Of a DNA stretch of 31,838 nt, positions 1 to 7,648 are shown in pieces. The position numbers and the translations under genes are program-made. The stretch is from CAZXCG01 sp964639205. GTDB lineage: Bacteria; Bacillota; Clostridia; Oscillospirales; Acutalibacteraceae. A model generated the notes under the pieces. It was given only the letters and a program-made list of their open reading frames with translations, was not told the origin of the DNA and searched no databases. How positions within the stretch are numbered: the stretch's first letter is position 1; every line of letters starts with the position of its first letter. The stretch lies in assembly GCA_964639205.1 (NCBI GenBank), contig CAZXCG010000017.1, forward strand, positions 1 through 31,838. The letters are read 5' to 3'.

Positions 1-87
1 ACAAAAAGTACCCCCCTAAAAAGCCGCCTCCCCGGTTCAAGACAAGTATGCAATCCGCTATTGCGTTGTGGGTTATTGCGGTTTACT

Positions 88-117
88 GAACTTTCAATAA
101 GGGGCTTTGCCCCGTCA
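88..117 (+). repeat. dispersed 30-bp repeat with GGGGCTTTGCCCC hairpin, copy 1
   Basis: This 30-base stretch matches the reverse complement of 5201-5230 at 29 of 30 positions. Its core GGGGCTTTGCCCC is a 5-bp hairpin that recurs at 8387. It lies just past the stop of the malic enzyme gene. Read on the minus strand the hairpin is followed by TTATT, so it may act as a weak terminator for that gene. The second copy lies in an IS605-like relic, which suggests a mobile-element origin. That origin is inference. Confidence 0.6.
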
Positions 118-136
118 GTATAACACCGACATAAAG

Positions 137-1309
137 TCAAATTCTTGCGGCGCCGGTTTTTCGTGCGGCTTCCATTACCGCTCCGGCAACCGCAGAGCCG
201 ATCCTCTTATCGATCGCGTTGGGGAGAATGCAGTCTGCGCTGAGTTCTTCGTCCGAAACCAAGCCCGCAATTGCCATAGAGGCCGCTGTCTTCATTTCTT
301 CGTTAATTTCCTTTGCGCGGCAATCAAGAGCACCGCGAAAAATTCCCGGGAAAGCAAGCACATTGTTTATCTGGTTCGGAAAGTCGCTCCTGCCTGTGCC
401 GACTACCGCCGCACCGGCTTCTTTGGCAAGCTCGGGCATTATTTCGGGAGTAGGGTTTGCCATAGCAAAAACTATTGGATTTTTTGCCATTGTACGTACC
501 ATTTCCCGAGTAAGAACATTAGGAGCCGAAACGCCGAGAAACATATCGGCTCCTTTTAAGGCGTCGGCAAGCGTCCCTTTTTGACGCTGTTTATTTGTAA
601 GCCGCGCCAACAAAGCCTGCTCGCTGTTAAGCTCCGGCATACCTTCGCATATAATTCCGAATCTGTCAACCATAGTTATGTTTTTGGCTCCTATGTTAAG
701 CAGATGCTTTGTTATTGCAATTCCGGCGGAGCCTGCGCCGTTAATAACTATTTTTACTTCCTCCGCCTTTTTATTTACCACCTTCAGCGCGTTGAGGAAC
801 GCTGCTGCTACCACGACGGCCGTCCCATGCTGGTCATCGTGAAAAACAGGAATATCGCAGATTTCTTTAAGTCGGCGTTCAATTTCAAAGCAGCGCGGCG
901 CAGCAATATCCTCAAGGTTTATACCGCCGAAGCTTCCGCTTATAAGATAAACGGTGCGAACGATTTCGTCTATATCTTTGCTGCGAATACACAGCGGAAA
1001 AGCGTCCACATCCGCAAACTCCTTAAAAAGCGAGCATTTGCCCTCCATAACGGGCATTCCGGCTTCCGGTCCAATATCGCCCAGACCGAGTACCGCCGTC
1101 CCGTCCGTAATTACAGCCACAAGATTGCTTCTTCTTGTAAGTGCAAAAGATTTTTCATAGTCGCGCTGAATTTCAATGCATGGCTGTGCAACGCCGGGCG
1201 TATACGCAAGCGACAGCTCCCTTGCACTGTTTATCGGCACACGGGAAATAACTTCGATTTTTCCTTTCCATTCATAATGCTTTTGCAGTGATTCTTCCCT
1301 TATATTCAT
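137..1309 (-). CDS. NAD(P)-dependent malic enzyme (malate dehydrogenase, oxaloacetate-decarboxylating)
   Basis: Oxidatively decarboxylates malate to pyruvate and CO2 with reduction of NAD(P) in the cytoplasm. The protein has 390 residues, the usual length of the short bacterial form. Visible marks are the early tyrosine region AYTPGV (35-40), TDGTAVLGLGDIG (68-80), the lysine at about 91, the metal-binding acidic residues in NLEDIAAP (131-138) and FHDDQHGTA (156-164), and the Rossmann glycines GAGSAG (191-196). The ATG at 1309 is preceded by AGGAGCT, a strong ribosome binding site, and a TTGTAT-17-TAAAAT promoter lies upstream. The gene stands alone, divergent from the DUF2079 gene. Cofactor preference (NAD or NADP) cannot be read with certainty. 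Confidence 0.95.
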   Translation of the reverse strand: MNIREESLQKHYEWKGKIEVISRVPINSARELSLAYTPGVAQPCIEIQRDYEKSFALTRRSNLVAVITDGTAVLGLGDIGPEAGMPVMEGKCSLFKEFADVDAFPLCIRSKDIDEIVRTVYLISGSFGGINLEDIAAPRCFEIERRLKEICDIPVFHDDQHGTAVVVAAAFLNALKVVNKKAEEVKIVINGAGSAGIAITKHLLNIGAKNITMVDRFGIICEGMPELNSEQALLARLTNKQRQKGTLADALKGADMFLGVSAPNVLTREMVRTMAKNPIVFAMANPTPEIMPELAKEAGAAVVGTGRSDFPNQINNVLAFPGIFRGALDCRAKEINEEMKTAASMAIAGLVSDEELSADCILPNAIDKRIGSAVAGAVMEAARKTGAARI

Positions 1310-1335
1310 AAGCTCCTCCGTTCAAGTTTTTGTTT

Positions 1336-1364
1336 ATTTTAGCATATTTGAAAGCCGAATACAA
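1336..1364 (-). promoter_or_regulatory. sigma-A type promoter of the malic enzyme gene
   Basis: On the minus strand TTGTAT (1364-1359) and TAAAAT (1341-1336) are 17 bases apart, about 27 bases upstream of the start codon. The -35 box lies back to back with the divergent promoter at 1376. Confidence 0.55.
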
Positions 1365-1375
1365 GGATTAAACCA

Positions 1376-1404
1376 TTGCATATATAAAACGAATATGTTA
1401 TACT
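1376..1404 (+). promoter_or_regulatory. sigma-A type promoter of the DUF2079/MocR pair
   Basis: TTGCAT (1376-1381) and TATACT (1399-1404) are separated by 17 bases, and the start codon lies 43 bases further on. Only 11 bases separate its -35 box from that of the malic enzyme promoter, so one bound regulator could affect both. Confidence 0.55.
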
Positions 1405-1447
1405 CATGATAGTATTGCAAGATAAATTAAGCAACTGGTGATATTTT

Positions 1448-3280
1448 ATGAAAGCATTGAAAAAACTCCTCCCGCCTAATGACGGCAAGCTCACCGGAAT
1501 TGATTTTTTCGCGGCGTTCTGTTCTGCTTTCTGCCTGTCGGGTACTTTTTCTCTTATTATATTCGGCGGTTCCGAAATAAATTTTACGGCGCTTGAATTC
1601 GCAAAGCAGCCCATGTTTGCCGTCTGCTTTGCTGTATCTCTTATCTTTGCTTTTGCGCTTATATCGTTGTTTTCGTTTTTAATAAAAAGCAATCTTCCCA
1701 TTAAAGTCTCTCTGACCGTTTTTTCTCTCGCGTTTGCATGCTGCCTTTCGTTCATACAGGCGCAAAATTCCGAAAGCTCAAACAGCGCCCTTTATTTCAT
1801 TATAGGTATTGCGTTCATATTTTTCCTTGCCGTATGCTATGTTTACACAGGAGACGCCCCTCTCTTTGCGCACGACATATCAACTCCGGTATTATATACT
1901 GCCGCATCGGTAATTGCCCTTATTCTTGTGCTGCACATATCCGCCGCAGGGATAGCACGCTACCTTTCATACAAAGCCGGCTGCTTTGACTTCGGAATTT
2001 TTGCACAGCTGTTTGAAAAGATGCGCACTTCGTTTATTCCCGTTACGACCTGCGAAAGAAATGCGGAATTTTCCCATTTCGGAGTGCATTTTTCACCTTT
2101 TCTATATCTTTTGCTGCCGTTTTATGCGTTGATTCCCCGCCCCGAAACACTCATCGTCTTACAGGCGGTTGGGGTAATCAGCGGCTTTTTGCCAATCATT
2201 TTCATATGCCGTCATTTAGGATTTTCAAAAAAAGCCGCTCTTGCCTGCTCGGTAATCTATATGCTTTTTCCCGTGCTTCTCCGCCCTACTCTGACCGACT
2301 TCCACGAAAATAAATTTCTTTCGGTTTTACTGCTCTGGTGTATTTATTTTCTGCTGAAAAATAAAAAAGCGCTTTTTCTGCTCTTCGCGTTTTTAACTTT
2401 GTGTGTCAAAGAGGACGCTGCCATTTACATTTTCGCACTGTCAATATATATTTTCTTTACAAGGCGCCAAAGAGCGCTCGGCACTTTCACGGGTTTACTG
2501 TCCGCAGCTTACTTTATTTTTTCAACGGCCATGGTCGCCTGCTTTGGGGGCAGCGTGATGATAGGCAGGCTCGGAAACTACATTCCTGCCGGAGAAAGCG
2601 GCTTTGCCGCCGTTGTAAAAACCTGCTTTTTAAATTTCGGATATGTATTATCACAGATATTCACCGAGGATAAAGTCCCGTATATAATAACCGTCATGCT
2701 TCCCCTTGCGTTCGCGCCCTTTTTTGCCGAGAAAAAATCCTCCTTGATTCTTCTTATGCCTATGGCGGTAATCAATCTTATGTCCGACTGGCAATATCAG
2801 TATGACGTCAACTATCAATACGGTTACGGGAGTGCAGTGCTTGCAATTTTCCTTTTTATATGCGCCGCCATCCGATTCGGCAATCTAAAAAGAAGGAGGA
2901 TTCTTCTTTTTTCCGTTATGACGGTTACGGTTATGTCCTGCGCGTTCTATTTTCCTAAAGCAAGCTATTATATGCAGTATTACAGCGACGAATATTCTCA
3001 GGAAATTTCCGAGGGATATAACGAGTTTATTTCAACGCTGCCGAAGGACGCCTGCTATACCGCTCAATCAAAATTTATCGCGCATATGTATGACTTTGAA
3101 AATGTTTATATGTATCCGAGCTATTACAGCGAACAGGAGTATACAGAGTATTTTTTGGCGGACACGCAAAGCGTTGCTTCCAACAGCAACGAAATTGCCG
3201 ACTTTATGGGAGACAAATACGAGCTTGTAAAGGAATCCGCCGGAATATCGCTTTACAAGCTCAGGGATACGGTGCAGTGA
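1448..3280 (+). CDS. DUF2079 family polytopic membrane protein
   Basis: A 610-residue integral membrane protein with a dozen or so hydrophobic segments spread over residues 15-490 and a soluble C-terminal tail of about 110 residues. The segment from about 180 (CFDFGIFAQ, then HFGVHFSPFLYLLLPFY, then an IVLQAVG stretch) matches the pattern I know for DUF2079, a family of predicted membrane proteins thought to be related to lipid-linked sugar glycosyltransferases. Its activity is unknown. The ATG follows GGTGAT at a spacing of 5 bases. It is followed after 4 bases by the MocR regulator, so the two are probably cotranscribed. The family call is from recognition, and a glycosyltransferase role is inference. 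Confidence 0.75.
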   Translation: MKALKKLLPPNDGKLTGIDFFAAFCSAFCLSGTFSLIIFGGSEINFTALEFAKQPMFAVCFAVSLIFAFALISLFSFLIKSNLPIKVSLTVFSLAFACCLSFIQAQNSESSNSALYFIIGIAFIFFLAVCYVYTGDAPLFAHDISTPVLYTAASVIALILVLHISAAGIARYLSYKAGCFDFGIFAQLFEKMRTSFIPVTTCERNAEFSHFGVHFSPFLYLLLPFYALIPRPETLIVLQAVGVISGFLPIIFICRHLGFSKKAALACSVIYMLFPVLLRPTLTDFHENKFLSVLLLWCIYFLLKNKKALFLLFAFLTLCVKEDAAIYIFALSIYIFFTRRQRALGTFTGLLSAAYFIFSTAMVACFGGSVMIGRLGNYIPAGESGFAAVVKTCFLNFGYVLSQIFTEDKVPYIITVMLPLAFAPFFAEKKSSLILLMPMAVINLMSDWQYQYDVNYQYGYGSAVLAIFLFICAAIRFGNLKRRRILLFSVMTVTVMSCAFYFPKASYYMQYYSDEYSQEISEGYNEFISTLPKDACYTAQSKFIAHMYDFENVYMYPSYYSEQEYTEYFLADTQSVASNSNEIADFMGDKYELVKESAGISLYKLRDTVQ

Positions 3281-3284
3281 TTTT

Positions 3285-4649
3285 ATGATTTACGATTTTC
3301 TTATGTCGGACAAAACCGAAGACGAGCCGTTATACCGCAGATTATACCTCGGAATTAGAACCGCTGTAGAAAAAGGAATGTTGAAAAAAGGCGAACGTCT
3401 GCCGTCTATACGCAAAATCTGCGAAGATCTCGGGGTTTCAAAAACAACAGTTGAGACTGCATACCACCAGCTCTGTGCCGAGGGATACATACGGAGCATT
3501 CCTCAGTCCGGGTTTGCCGTTGAAGCGGAGTTTGACAGTGTGCCTCGCGGTTATACACAGACAGTCAAAAATACACGCGGTAAAAGCTGCGTAGTATTTG
3601 ACTATGATTTCGGTTCTAAAAGCGTGGACTCGGGAAATTTTAATCAATGGAGAAAATATGTTAAGGATATTTTAAACAAGCCTTATCTTTTAACCTCTTA
3701 CGGGGAACCGCGCGGTGAGGAAGCGTTGCGCCGCGCTTTGCAGCGGTATTCCTTTGGTATTCGAGGGGTTAATTCGGACGAAGACTCGATCATTATCGGC
3801 GCCGGCACTCAGGCTCTGCTTTATCTTTTGAGCGGTCCGCTCAGAACGGGAACAACCGTTGCCCTTGAAAAGGGCTCGTATCCGCACGCCGAACAGCTTT
3901 TCAGGGATTTTGGCTTCAATTTGATTTACGCTCCCTGCGATAAATACGGAATTATACCCGAGGAGCTTTTTAAAACAAAAGCTGATACGGTACTGGTGAA
4001 TCCCAACTGCGCGGTTAACAGCGGTCTTGCAATGCCGGTTCAGCGTCGGATTGATTTTATTCATTGGGCGGAAAGCGTCGGGGGAATAATAATTGAGGAC
4101 GATTTCAACGGCGAGCTGCGCTACACCGGGCGTCCGGTTCCGGCTATACAAAGCTTTAACAGTGAAAACGTAGCTTACCTCGGTTCCTTTTCAAAATTGC
4201 TTTTGCCGAGCGTCCGCATCGGCTATATGGTTATTCCGCAGCGGCTGAAGCACCGCTTTGACCGTGTAAACGACAGATACAATCAAACAGCTTCAAAGCT
4301 TGAACAGCTTGCGCTCGCGGCATATATATCCGACGGAAAGCTTGAATCCAACCTGCGCCGTTTGCGGAAAATTTATGCTGAAAAAAGCAGGCTTGTTATA
4401 TCCTCGGTAAAAAAATATTTTTCAGAAAGGACTCCTTACATACTTAACGAATCTTCGCTCTGCGTTGCCGTTAAAATATCCGAACAGCCGCCCGAAGAGG
4501 TTTTTTCTCTCCTGCGAAAAAATAAAATAAACACAATCAAAAGCATTTACGGCGACTATAACCTCACTCTCGGACTTTCCGGAATTCATCTTGAACAAAT
4601 TGCCGAAGGCGTAGAAAAAATACATTCTCTGCTTTGCAAAAGCGACTGA
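3285..4649 (+). CDS. MocR-family (GntR/aminotransferase) transcriptional regulator
   Basis: A 454-residue fusion of a GntR-type winged helix (about 15-80, with GERLPSIRKICEDLGVSKTT) and a fold-type I aminotransferase-like domain (about 105-450). The PLP-binding lysine is K304 in GSFSKLLLPSVRIGY, and the cofactor aspartate lies in EDDFNGELRY (271-280). MocR proteins bind DNA and sense PLP or amino-acid ligands, and many control vitamin B6 or amino-acid genes. No pdxST, gab or similar target is next to it. It starts 4 bases after the DUF2079 stop, so the neighbouring membrane protein or the 57-residue gene downstream are possible targets. The ligand cannot be told from the sequence. Confidence 0.93.
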   Translation: MIYDFLMSDKTEDEPLYRRLYLGIRTAVEKGMLKKGERLPSIRKICEDLGVSKTTVETAYHQLCAEGYIRSIPQSGFAVEAEFDSVPRGYTQTVKNTRGKSCVVFDYDFGSKSVDSGNFNQWRKYVKDILNKPYLLTSYGEPRGEEALRRALQRYSFGIRGVNSDEDSIIIGAGTQALLYLLSGPLRTGTTVALEKGSYPHAEQLFRDFGFNLIYAPCDKYGIIPEELFKTKADTVLVNPNCAVNSGLAMPVQRRIDFIHWAESVGGIIIEDDFNGELRYTGRPVPAIQSFNSENVAYLGSFSKLLLPSVRIGYMVIPQRLKHRFDRVNDRYNQTASKLEQLALAAYISDGKLESNLRRLRKIYAEKSRLVISSVKKYFSERTPYILNESSLCVAVKISEQPPEEVFSLLRKNKINTIKSIYGDYNLTLGLSGIHLEQIAEGVEKIHSLLCKSD

Positions 4650-4731
4650 TTTTTTGCTAAATTTACCTGTTATATTCTTTTATAATCTTCAAAAAATAAG
4701 TCTGCAAAACAATTGAAAAGGATGAATGTCA

Positions 4732-4905
4732 ATGAACAACAAGGAAAATAAGCCCTTTGTGTTTCCCGTAGAGATTCCGCCTAAGCAGCAAAAGCTTGAC
4801 AAAGGAGCGATTGTAGACGTAGTAGAGGCAGAGTGCTGCCGCAAAACAGAGCCGTCAGACGGCGGCGGCTTTTATCCGAAAGACGAGCCCAAAAAAGATA
4901 TATAA
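4732..4905 (+). CDS. 57-residue acidic orphan protein
   Basis: Short gene beginning MNNKENKPFVFPVEIPPK and ending DEPKKDI. AAAGGA lies 9 bases before the ATG, and an in-frame ATG two codons earlier (4726) is a less well-spaced alternative. The product is hydrophilic, proline- and charge-rich, with an adjacent cysteine pair in the middle (VEAECCRK) and a GGG turn. There is no signal peptide or membrane segment. A strong terminator begins 37 bases after the stop, which supports a real transcript. I do not recognise the family. It could be a small regulatory or structural peptide, and nothing in the sequence decides this. Confidence 0.6.
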   Translation: MNNKENKPFVFPVEIPPKQQKLDKGAIVDVVEAECCRKTEPSDGGGFYPKDEPKKDI

Positions 4906-4941
4906 GATAAATAGGATATATTGAATAGCCAAAAACCGCAT

Positions 4942-4983
4942 CCGGCTTCTCAGCGTTTGCTGAGAAGCCGGATTTTATATTTT
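4942..4983 (+). terminator. rho-independent terminator after the 57-residue gene
   Basis: A perfect 13-bp stem (4942-4954 with 4959-4971) closed by a GTTT loop, followed by the T-rich ATTTTATATTTT. It ends the DUF2079/MocR/small-ORF unit. Confidence 0.85.
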
Positions 4984-5097
4984 CCCGTAGAAGCTCTATT
5001 ATCAGATTTCTGTTCATAGGGCGGCGATCCTGCTATTCCTTCTTCCCTCTCACACCTCACGATGCAAGTCTTGAAAGCCGCTGTAACTTAGGCAAAT

Positions 5098-5234
5098 GTG
5101 TCTCCCGCCTTTAAGGCGGCGGGTTCCATTTTCGGAATCGGTGGGGATACTATCCCCGTTGGTTTCTCAGGAAGCTAACGCTGCCATTTGCCACGTTGAA
5201 TGACGGGGCAAAGCCACTTATTGAAAGTTCGTTT
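5098..5234 (-). mobile_element. probable right end / omega-RNA relic of an IS200/IS605 (TnpB) element
   Basis: Read on the minus strand this gene-free stretch holds a run of small hairpins: GGGGATAGTATCCCC (5143-5157), a TTCC...GGAA hairpin, and CCGCCTTAAAGGCGG near 5103-5117, ending in GGGAGACA. This order resembles the conserved right end and guide-RNA scaffold downstream of IS1341-type tnpB genes, as I remember them. No tnpB or tnpA reading frame is present upstream (the kinase-like gene lies there), so it would be a decayed or solo end. The 30-bp repeat at 5201-5230 belongs to it. The other 300 or so bases of the 4906-5342 gap hold two terminators and nothing else I can name. Confidence 0.45.
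5201..5230 (-). repeat. dispersed 30-bp repeat, copy 2
   Basis: Reverse complement of 88-117 with one mismatch (GTGGC for GGGGC). The mismatch breaks the hairpin that is perfect in the other copy. Confidence 0.6.
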
Positions 5235-5288
5235 GCACCTGCGCCTGAGCGGACTCTCACCGCATAGCACATTATATTGCCCGTCATA

Positions 5289-5322
5289 CTAAAAGGCGGA
5301 CGCACCCATAAAGCGCGCCCGC
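5289..5322 (-). terminator. rho-independent terminator of the MATE/kinase operon
   Basis: On the minus strand GCGGGCGCGC pairs with GTGCGTCCGC over 10 bp (two G-U pairs) with a 7-base loop, followed by CTTTTAG. It starts about 20 bases after the stop of the kinase-like gene. Confidence 0.7.
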
Positions 5323-5342
5323 AGCCAAAGAGTAATTCCGGA

Positions 5343-5921
5343 TTAAAATAAATCCGAAATTATTTCTATACACTTTTCAATACCGAGTTTCCCGCTGTCC
5401 AAAGCAATGTGGTAATTTTCAGCTCTTCCCCACTCCATATCCGTATAGAAGCGGTAATATGAGCTGCGGCGCTTATCCTTATCAAGCAGGCGTTTTTCAG
5501 GCGACTGCGCGGTTTCGCCGTATACCTTAACGATGCGTTCGGCACGCTTTCCCACATCGGCATGGATGAAGACCCTGAGACAGTCGGCTTCTTCACGAAG
5601 GATATAGTCTGCACATCTGCCTACAATAACACACGACTCTTTCGCGGCAATGTCGAGGATAATTTTGCTCTGAATTTTCCAGAGCCGATCCTGATTTGTA
5701 AGCCCCATAGAGCGATTGGAGAAAAAGGGCGAAAACCGACCGGAGGAAGCATACTCGCCTTCTTCTCTAATGTAATTTTGCGCAAAGCCGCTTTCCTCCG
5801 CAATTTTTTGGATTAGCTCCGCATCATAGCAGGAAATGCCTAATCTTTCCGCGGCTTTTCTGCCAATTGTTCTGCCGCCGCTGCCGAACTGTCGGCTTAC
5901 GGTAATAATTCTGTTGCTCAT
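5343..5921 (-). CDS. cytidylate kinase-like family protein
   Basis: A 192-residue protein starting MSNRIITVSRQFGSGGRTIG. The glycine loop at 13-20 is a relaxed P-loop as found in the cytidylate kinase-like family, which is distinct from true Cmk. VIVGRCADYILRE (about 97-109) and the basic stretch DKDKRRSSYYRFYT (about 147-160), which resembles a substrate-binding lid, also fit. These proteins are predicted ATP-dependent phosphotransferases of unknown substrate. The ATG lies one base after the TGA of the MATE gene, and its ribosome binding site AAAGGGGG is inside the MATE 3' end, so translation is coupled. Context suggests a kinase acting on something the MATE pump also handles, for example a drug. 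That is inference. Confidence 0.85.
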   Translation of the reverse strand: MSNRIITVSRQFGSGGRTIGRKAAERLGISCYDAELIQKIAEESGFAQNYIREEGEYASSGRFSPFFSNRSMGLTNQDRLWKIQSKIILDIAAKESCVIVGRCADYILREEADCLRVFIHADVGKRAERIVKVYGETAQSPEKRLLDKDKRRSSYYRFYTDMEWGRAENYHIALDSGKLGIEKCIEIISDLF

Positions 5922-5922
5922 A

Positions 5923-7347
5923 TCAATTTGCCCCCTTTACAGGTTTAATTTGCCGGTTATCGCTCAGCCCCTTATATGTCTGACGAATGAAGAAAGCGGC
6001 AATTACAAAGGTCAACAGGTCTGCGACGGGGAAAGACCAAAGAAGTCCGTCCAGCCCCATGAAGATTGGCATAATAATTGGCAAAAACACGCCAAAAATG
6101 ATTTCACGGGTCATAGATACGACGGTAGACGCAACGGCCTTACCGAGCGCCTGCAAGTAGATGAAGGTACCCTTATTGACGGTTGCAAAAATCATCATGC
6201 ACAAATAAATACGGAAACACTTGATCGCAAATTCCGTGTAGTACACGCTTTCGTTAGCGGCCCCGAAAAGGTTTGCAATTTGCAGGGGAAAGCATTCCAC
6301 AATGATGAGCGCAATACCGCCGACGACAGCTTCGGCAATCAACAGATAGCCGAACAGCGCCTTGGCTCTGTCTTTACGCTCGGCGCCTATATTATATCCG
6401 ACAACAGGAATACAACCGGCCGCCATACCGATTGCAACGGAAATCGCAATCTGAAAGAACTTCATAACAATACCCAAAACCGCCAGTGGGATCTGTGCAA
6501 ATTCCTGCTGTCCGAAAACGGGATCCATAGCGCCGTATTTCATACAGGTATTCTGTACGGCAGCCATAGAAATCACAAGAGAAACCTGTGCCAGAAAGCT
6601 GGTCATGCCGAGCGCAAGAAATTTTGGGATCAGCTTTCCGCTCAATTTGAAGCTGCTCTTTTTCAGCTTCACCGCTTTCATGTGGAACAGATACCAAACG
6701 GAAAGCGCTGCCGTCAGTATCTGACCGAGAACGGTTGCAACCGCAGCGCCCATCATTCCCATCTTCATCGGGAAGATAAAAATGGGGTCAAGAACGATAT
6801 TTGTGACAGCTCCGGCAAGAGTTGCAAACATCGCAAACTTAGGGCTGCCGTCGGAGCGGATAATCGGATTCATTGCCTGCCCGAACATATAAACCGGAAT
6901 ACCAAGAGCAATCCAGAAGCAATATTCTTTTGCACAAGTATAAGTCTCGGGATTAACCTTACCGCCAAAAAGAGTTAGAATCGGCTCCATAAAAATAAAA
7001 TAAATCGCAGTCAGGATGATGCTGCCGATAATGCAAAGTATGATGGAATTTCCGACGCTGCGGTGGGCGTCTTCCTTTTTATTGCTGCCAAGGGCAATAC
7101 TCACAAACGCACAGCAGCCATCGCCAATCATAACGGCAATTGCCAGCGCCATAACGGTTAAAGGAAATACGGCGGTATTTGCCGCATTGCCGTAAGAGCC
7201 GAGATAGTCGGCGTTTGCAATAAATATTTGGTCAATGATATTGTAAAGCGCGCCGACGACAAGAGAAATTATGCACGGGATTGAGAACTTCCGCATTAAT
7301 TTCCCGATTTTTTCTGTTTCCAGAAAAGTGTTGGATTTTTGTTCCAT
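5923..7347 (-). CDS. MATE family multidrug/Na+ (or H+) antiporter
   Basis: A 474-residue membrane protein with about twelve hydrophobic segments in the two-bundle MATE pattern. It includes GKLMRKFSIPCIISLVVGALYNIIDQIF at the N terminus and the internal repeat half starting near residue 240 (GMTSFLAQVSLVISM). MATE proteins export cationic drugs or metabolites against an ion gradient. The ATG at 7347 has a perfect AAAGGAGG 9 bases upstream. The gene is preceded by a leader with its own terminator (see 7374-7473) and followed by the translationally coupled kinase-like gene. The substrate cannot be predicted. Confidence 0.93.
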   Translation of the reverse strand: MEQKSNTFLETEKIGKLMRKFSIPCIISLVVGALYNIIDQIFIANADYLGSYGNAANTAVFPLTVMALAIAVMIGDGCCAFVSIALGSNKKEDAHRSVGNSIILCIIGSIILTAIYFIFMEPILTLFGGKVNPETYTCAKEYCFWIALGIPVYMFGQAMNPIIRSDGSPKFAMFATLAGAVTNIVLDPIFIFPMKMGMMGAAVATVLGQILTAALSVWYLFHMKAVKLKKSSFKLSGKLIPKFLALGMTSFLAQVSLVISMAAVQNTCMKYGAMDPVFGQQEFAQIPLAVLGIVMKFFQIAISVAIGMAAGCIPVVGYNIGAERKDRAKALFGYLLIAEAVVGGIALIIVECFPLQIANLFGAANESVYYTEFAIKCFRIYLCMMIFATVNKGTFIYLQALGKAVASTVVSMTREIIFGVFLPIIMPIFMGLDGLLWSFPVADLLTFVIAAFFIRQTYKGLSDNRQIKPVKGAN

Positions 7348-7373
7348 TGGAATTACCTCCTTTTTTTGATAAC

Positions 7374-7473
7374 AAAAAAGCGCATACTCCTATTGTATGC
7401 GCAGAAAGAAACGATACAAAAGGCTCAGCAAACGGTATCGTATCAGCTTGCATAAAAGCACTTCTTGTATCGT
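7374..7473 (-). promoter_or_regulatory. transcription attenuator / leader region of the MATE operon
   Basis: All on the minus strand. A terminator (GCGCATAC/GTATGCGC, 7402-7380, then six T at 7379-7374) stands between promoter and MATE ribosome binding site. Upstream, ACGATACAA (7473-7465) and a second ACGATAC (7441-7435) can each pair with the same TTGTATCGT segment (7419-7411). That segment can also pair through TTGTAT with ATACAA (7398-7393) inside the terminator stem. These are mutually exclusive structures, as in attenuators. A short frame starting at ATG 7453 (MQADTIPFAEPF) runs through the terminator and past the MATE start, so leader translation could melt the terminator. The inducer is unknown. 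Confidence 0.65.
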
Positions 7474-7499
7474 GTCGAATTAATATTTAATTCTAAATA

Positions 7500-7529
7500 A
7501 TTATATCATAGCAAGGGTCAAAATTTCAA
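7500..7529 (-). promoter_or_regulatory. sigma-A promoter of the MATE operon leader
   Basis: TTGAAA (7529-7524) and TATAAT (7505-7500) on the minus strand, 18 bases apart. Transcription would start near 7493, giving a leader of about 145 bases before the MATE start codon. The rest of 7530-7648 shows nothing I can name. Confidence 0.6.
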
Positions 7530-7648
7530 GCGCAAAATTTAAATTTTCTTTTCTTCGTTCACGGCGAATCATAAATTGCAGCGTGCGCGGGGAACGTCTG
7601 CGCTCAAGTTACCGCGGTCAGCAAAAATAAGGTTTGAGCTTTTAACGG

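Noticed and set aside
581..1291. 236-codon plus-strand open frame
   Set aside because: Antisense to the malic enzyme gene, with an improbable composition and no start signal.
5836..6978. 380-codon open frame on the plus strand
   Set aside because: It is antisense to the MATE gene. The translation is rich in H, N, C and R, has no ribosome binding site and no family resemblance, so it is a shadow of codon use on the other strand.
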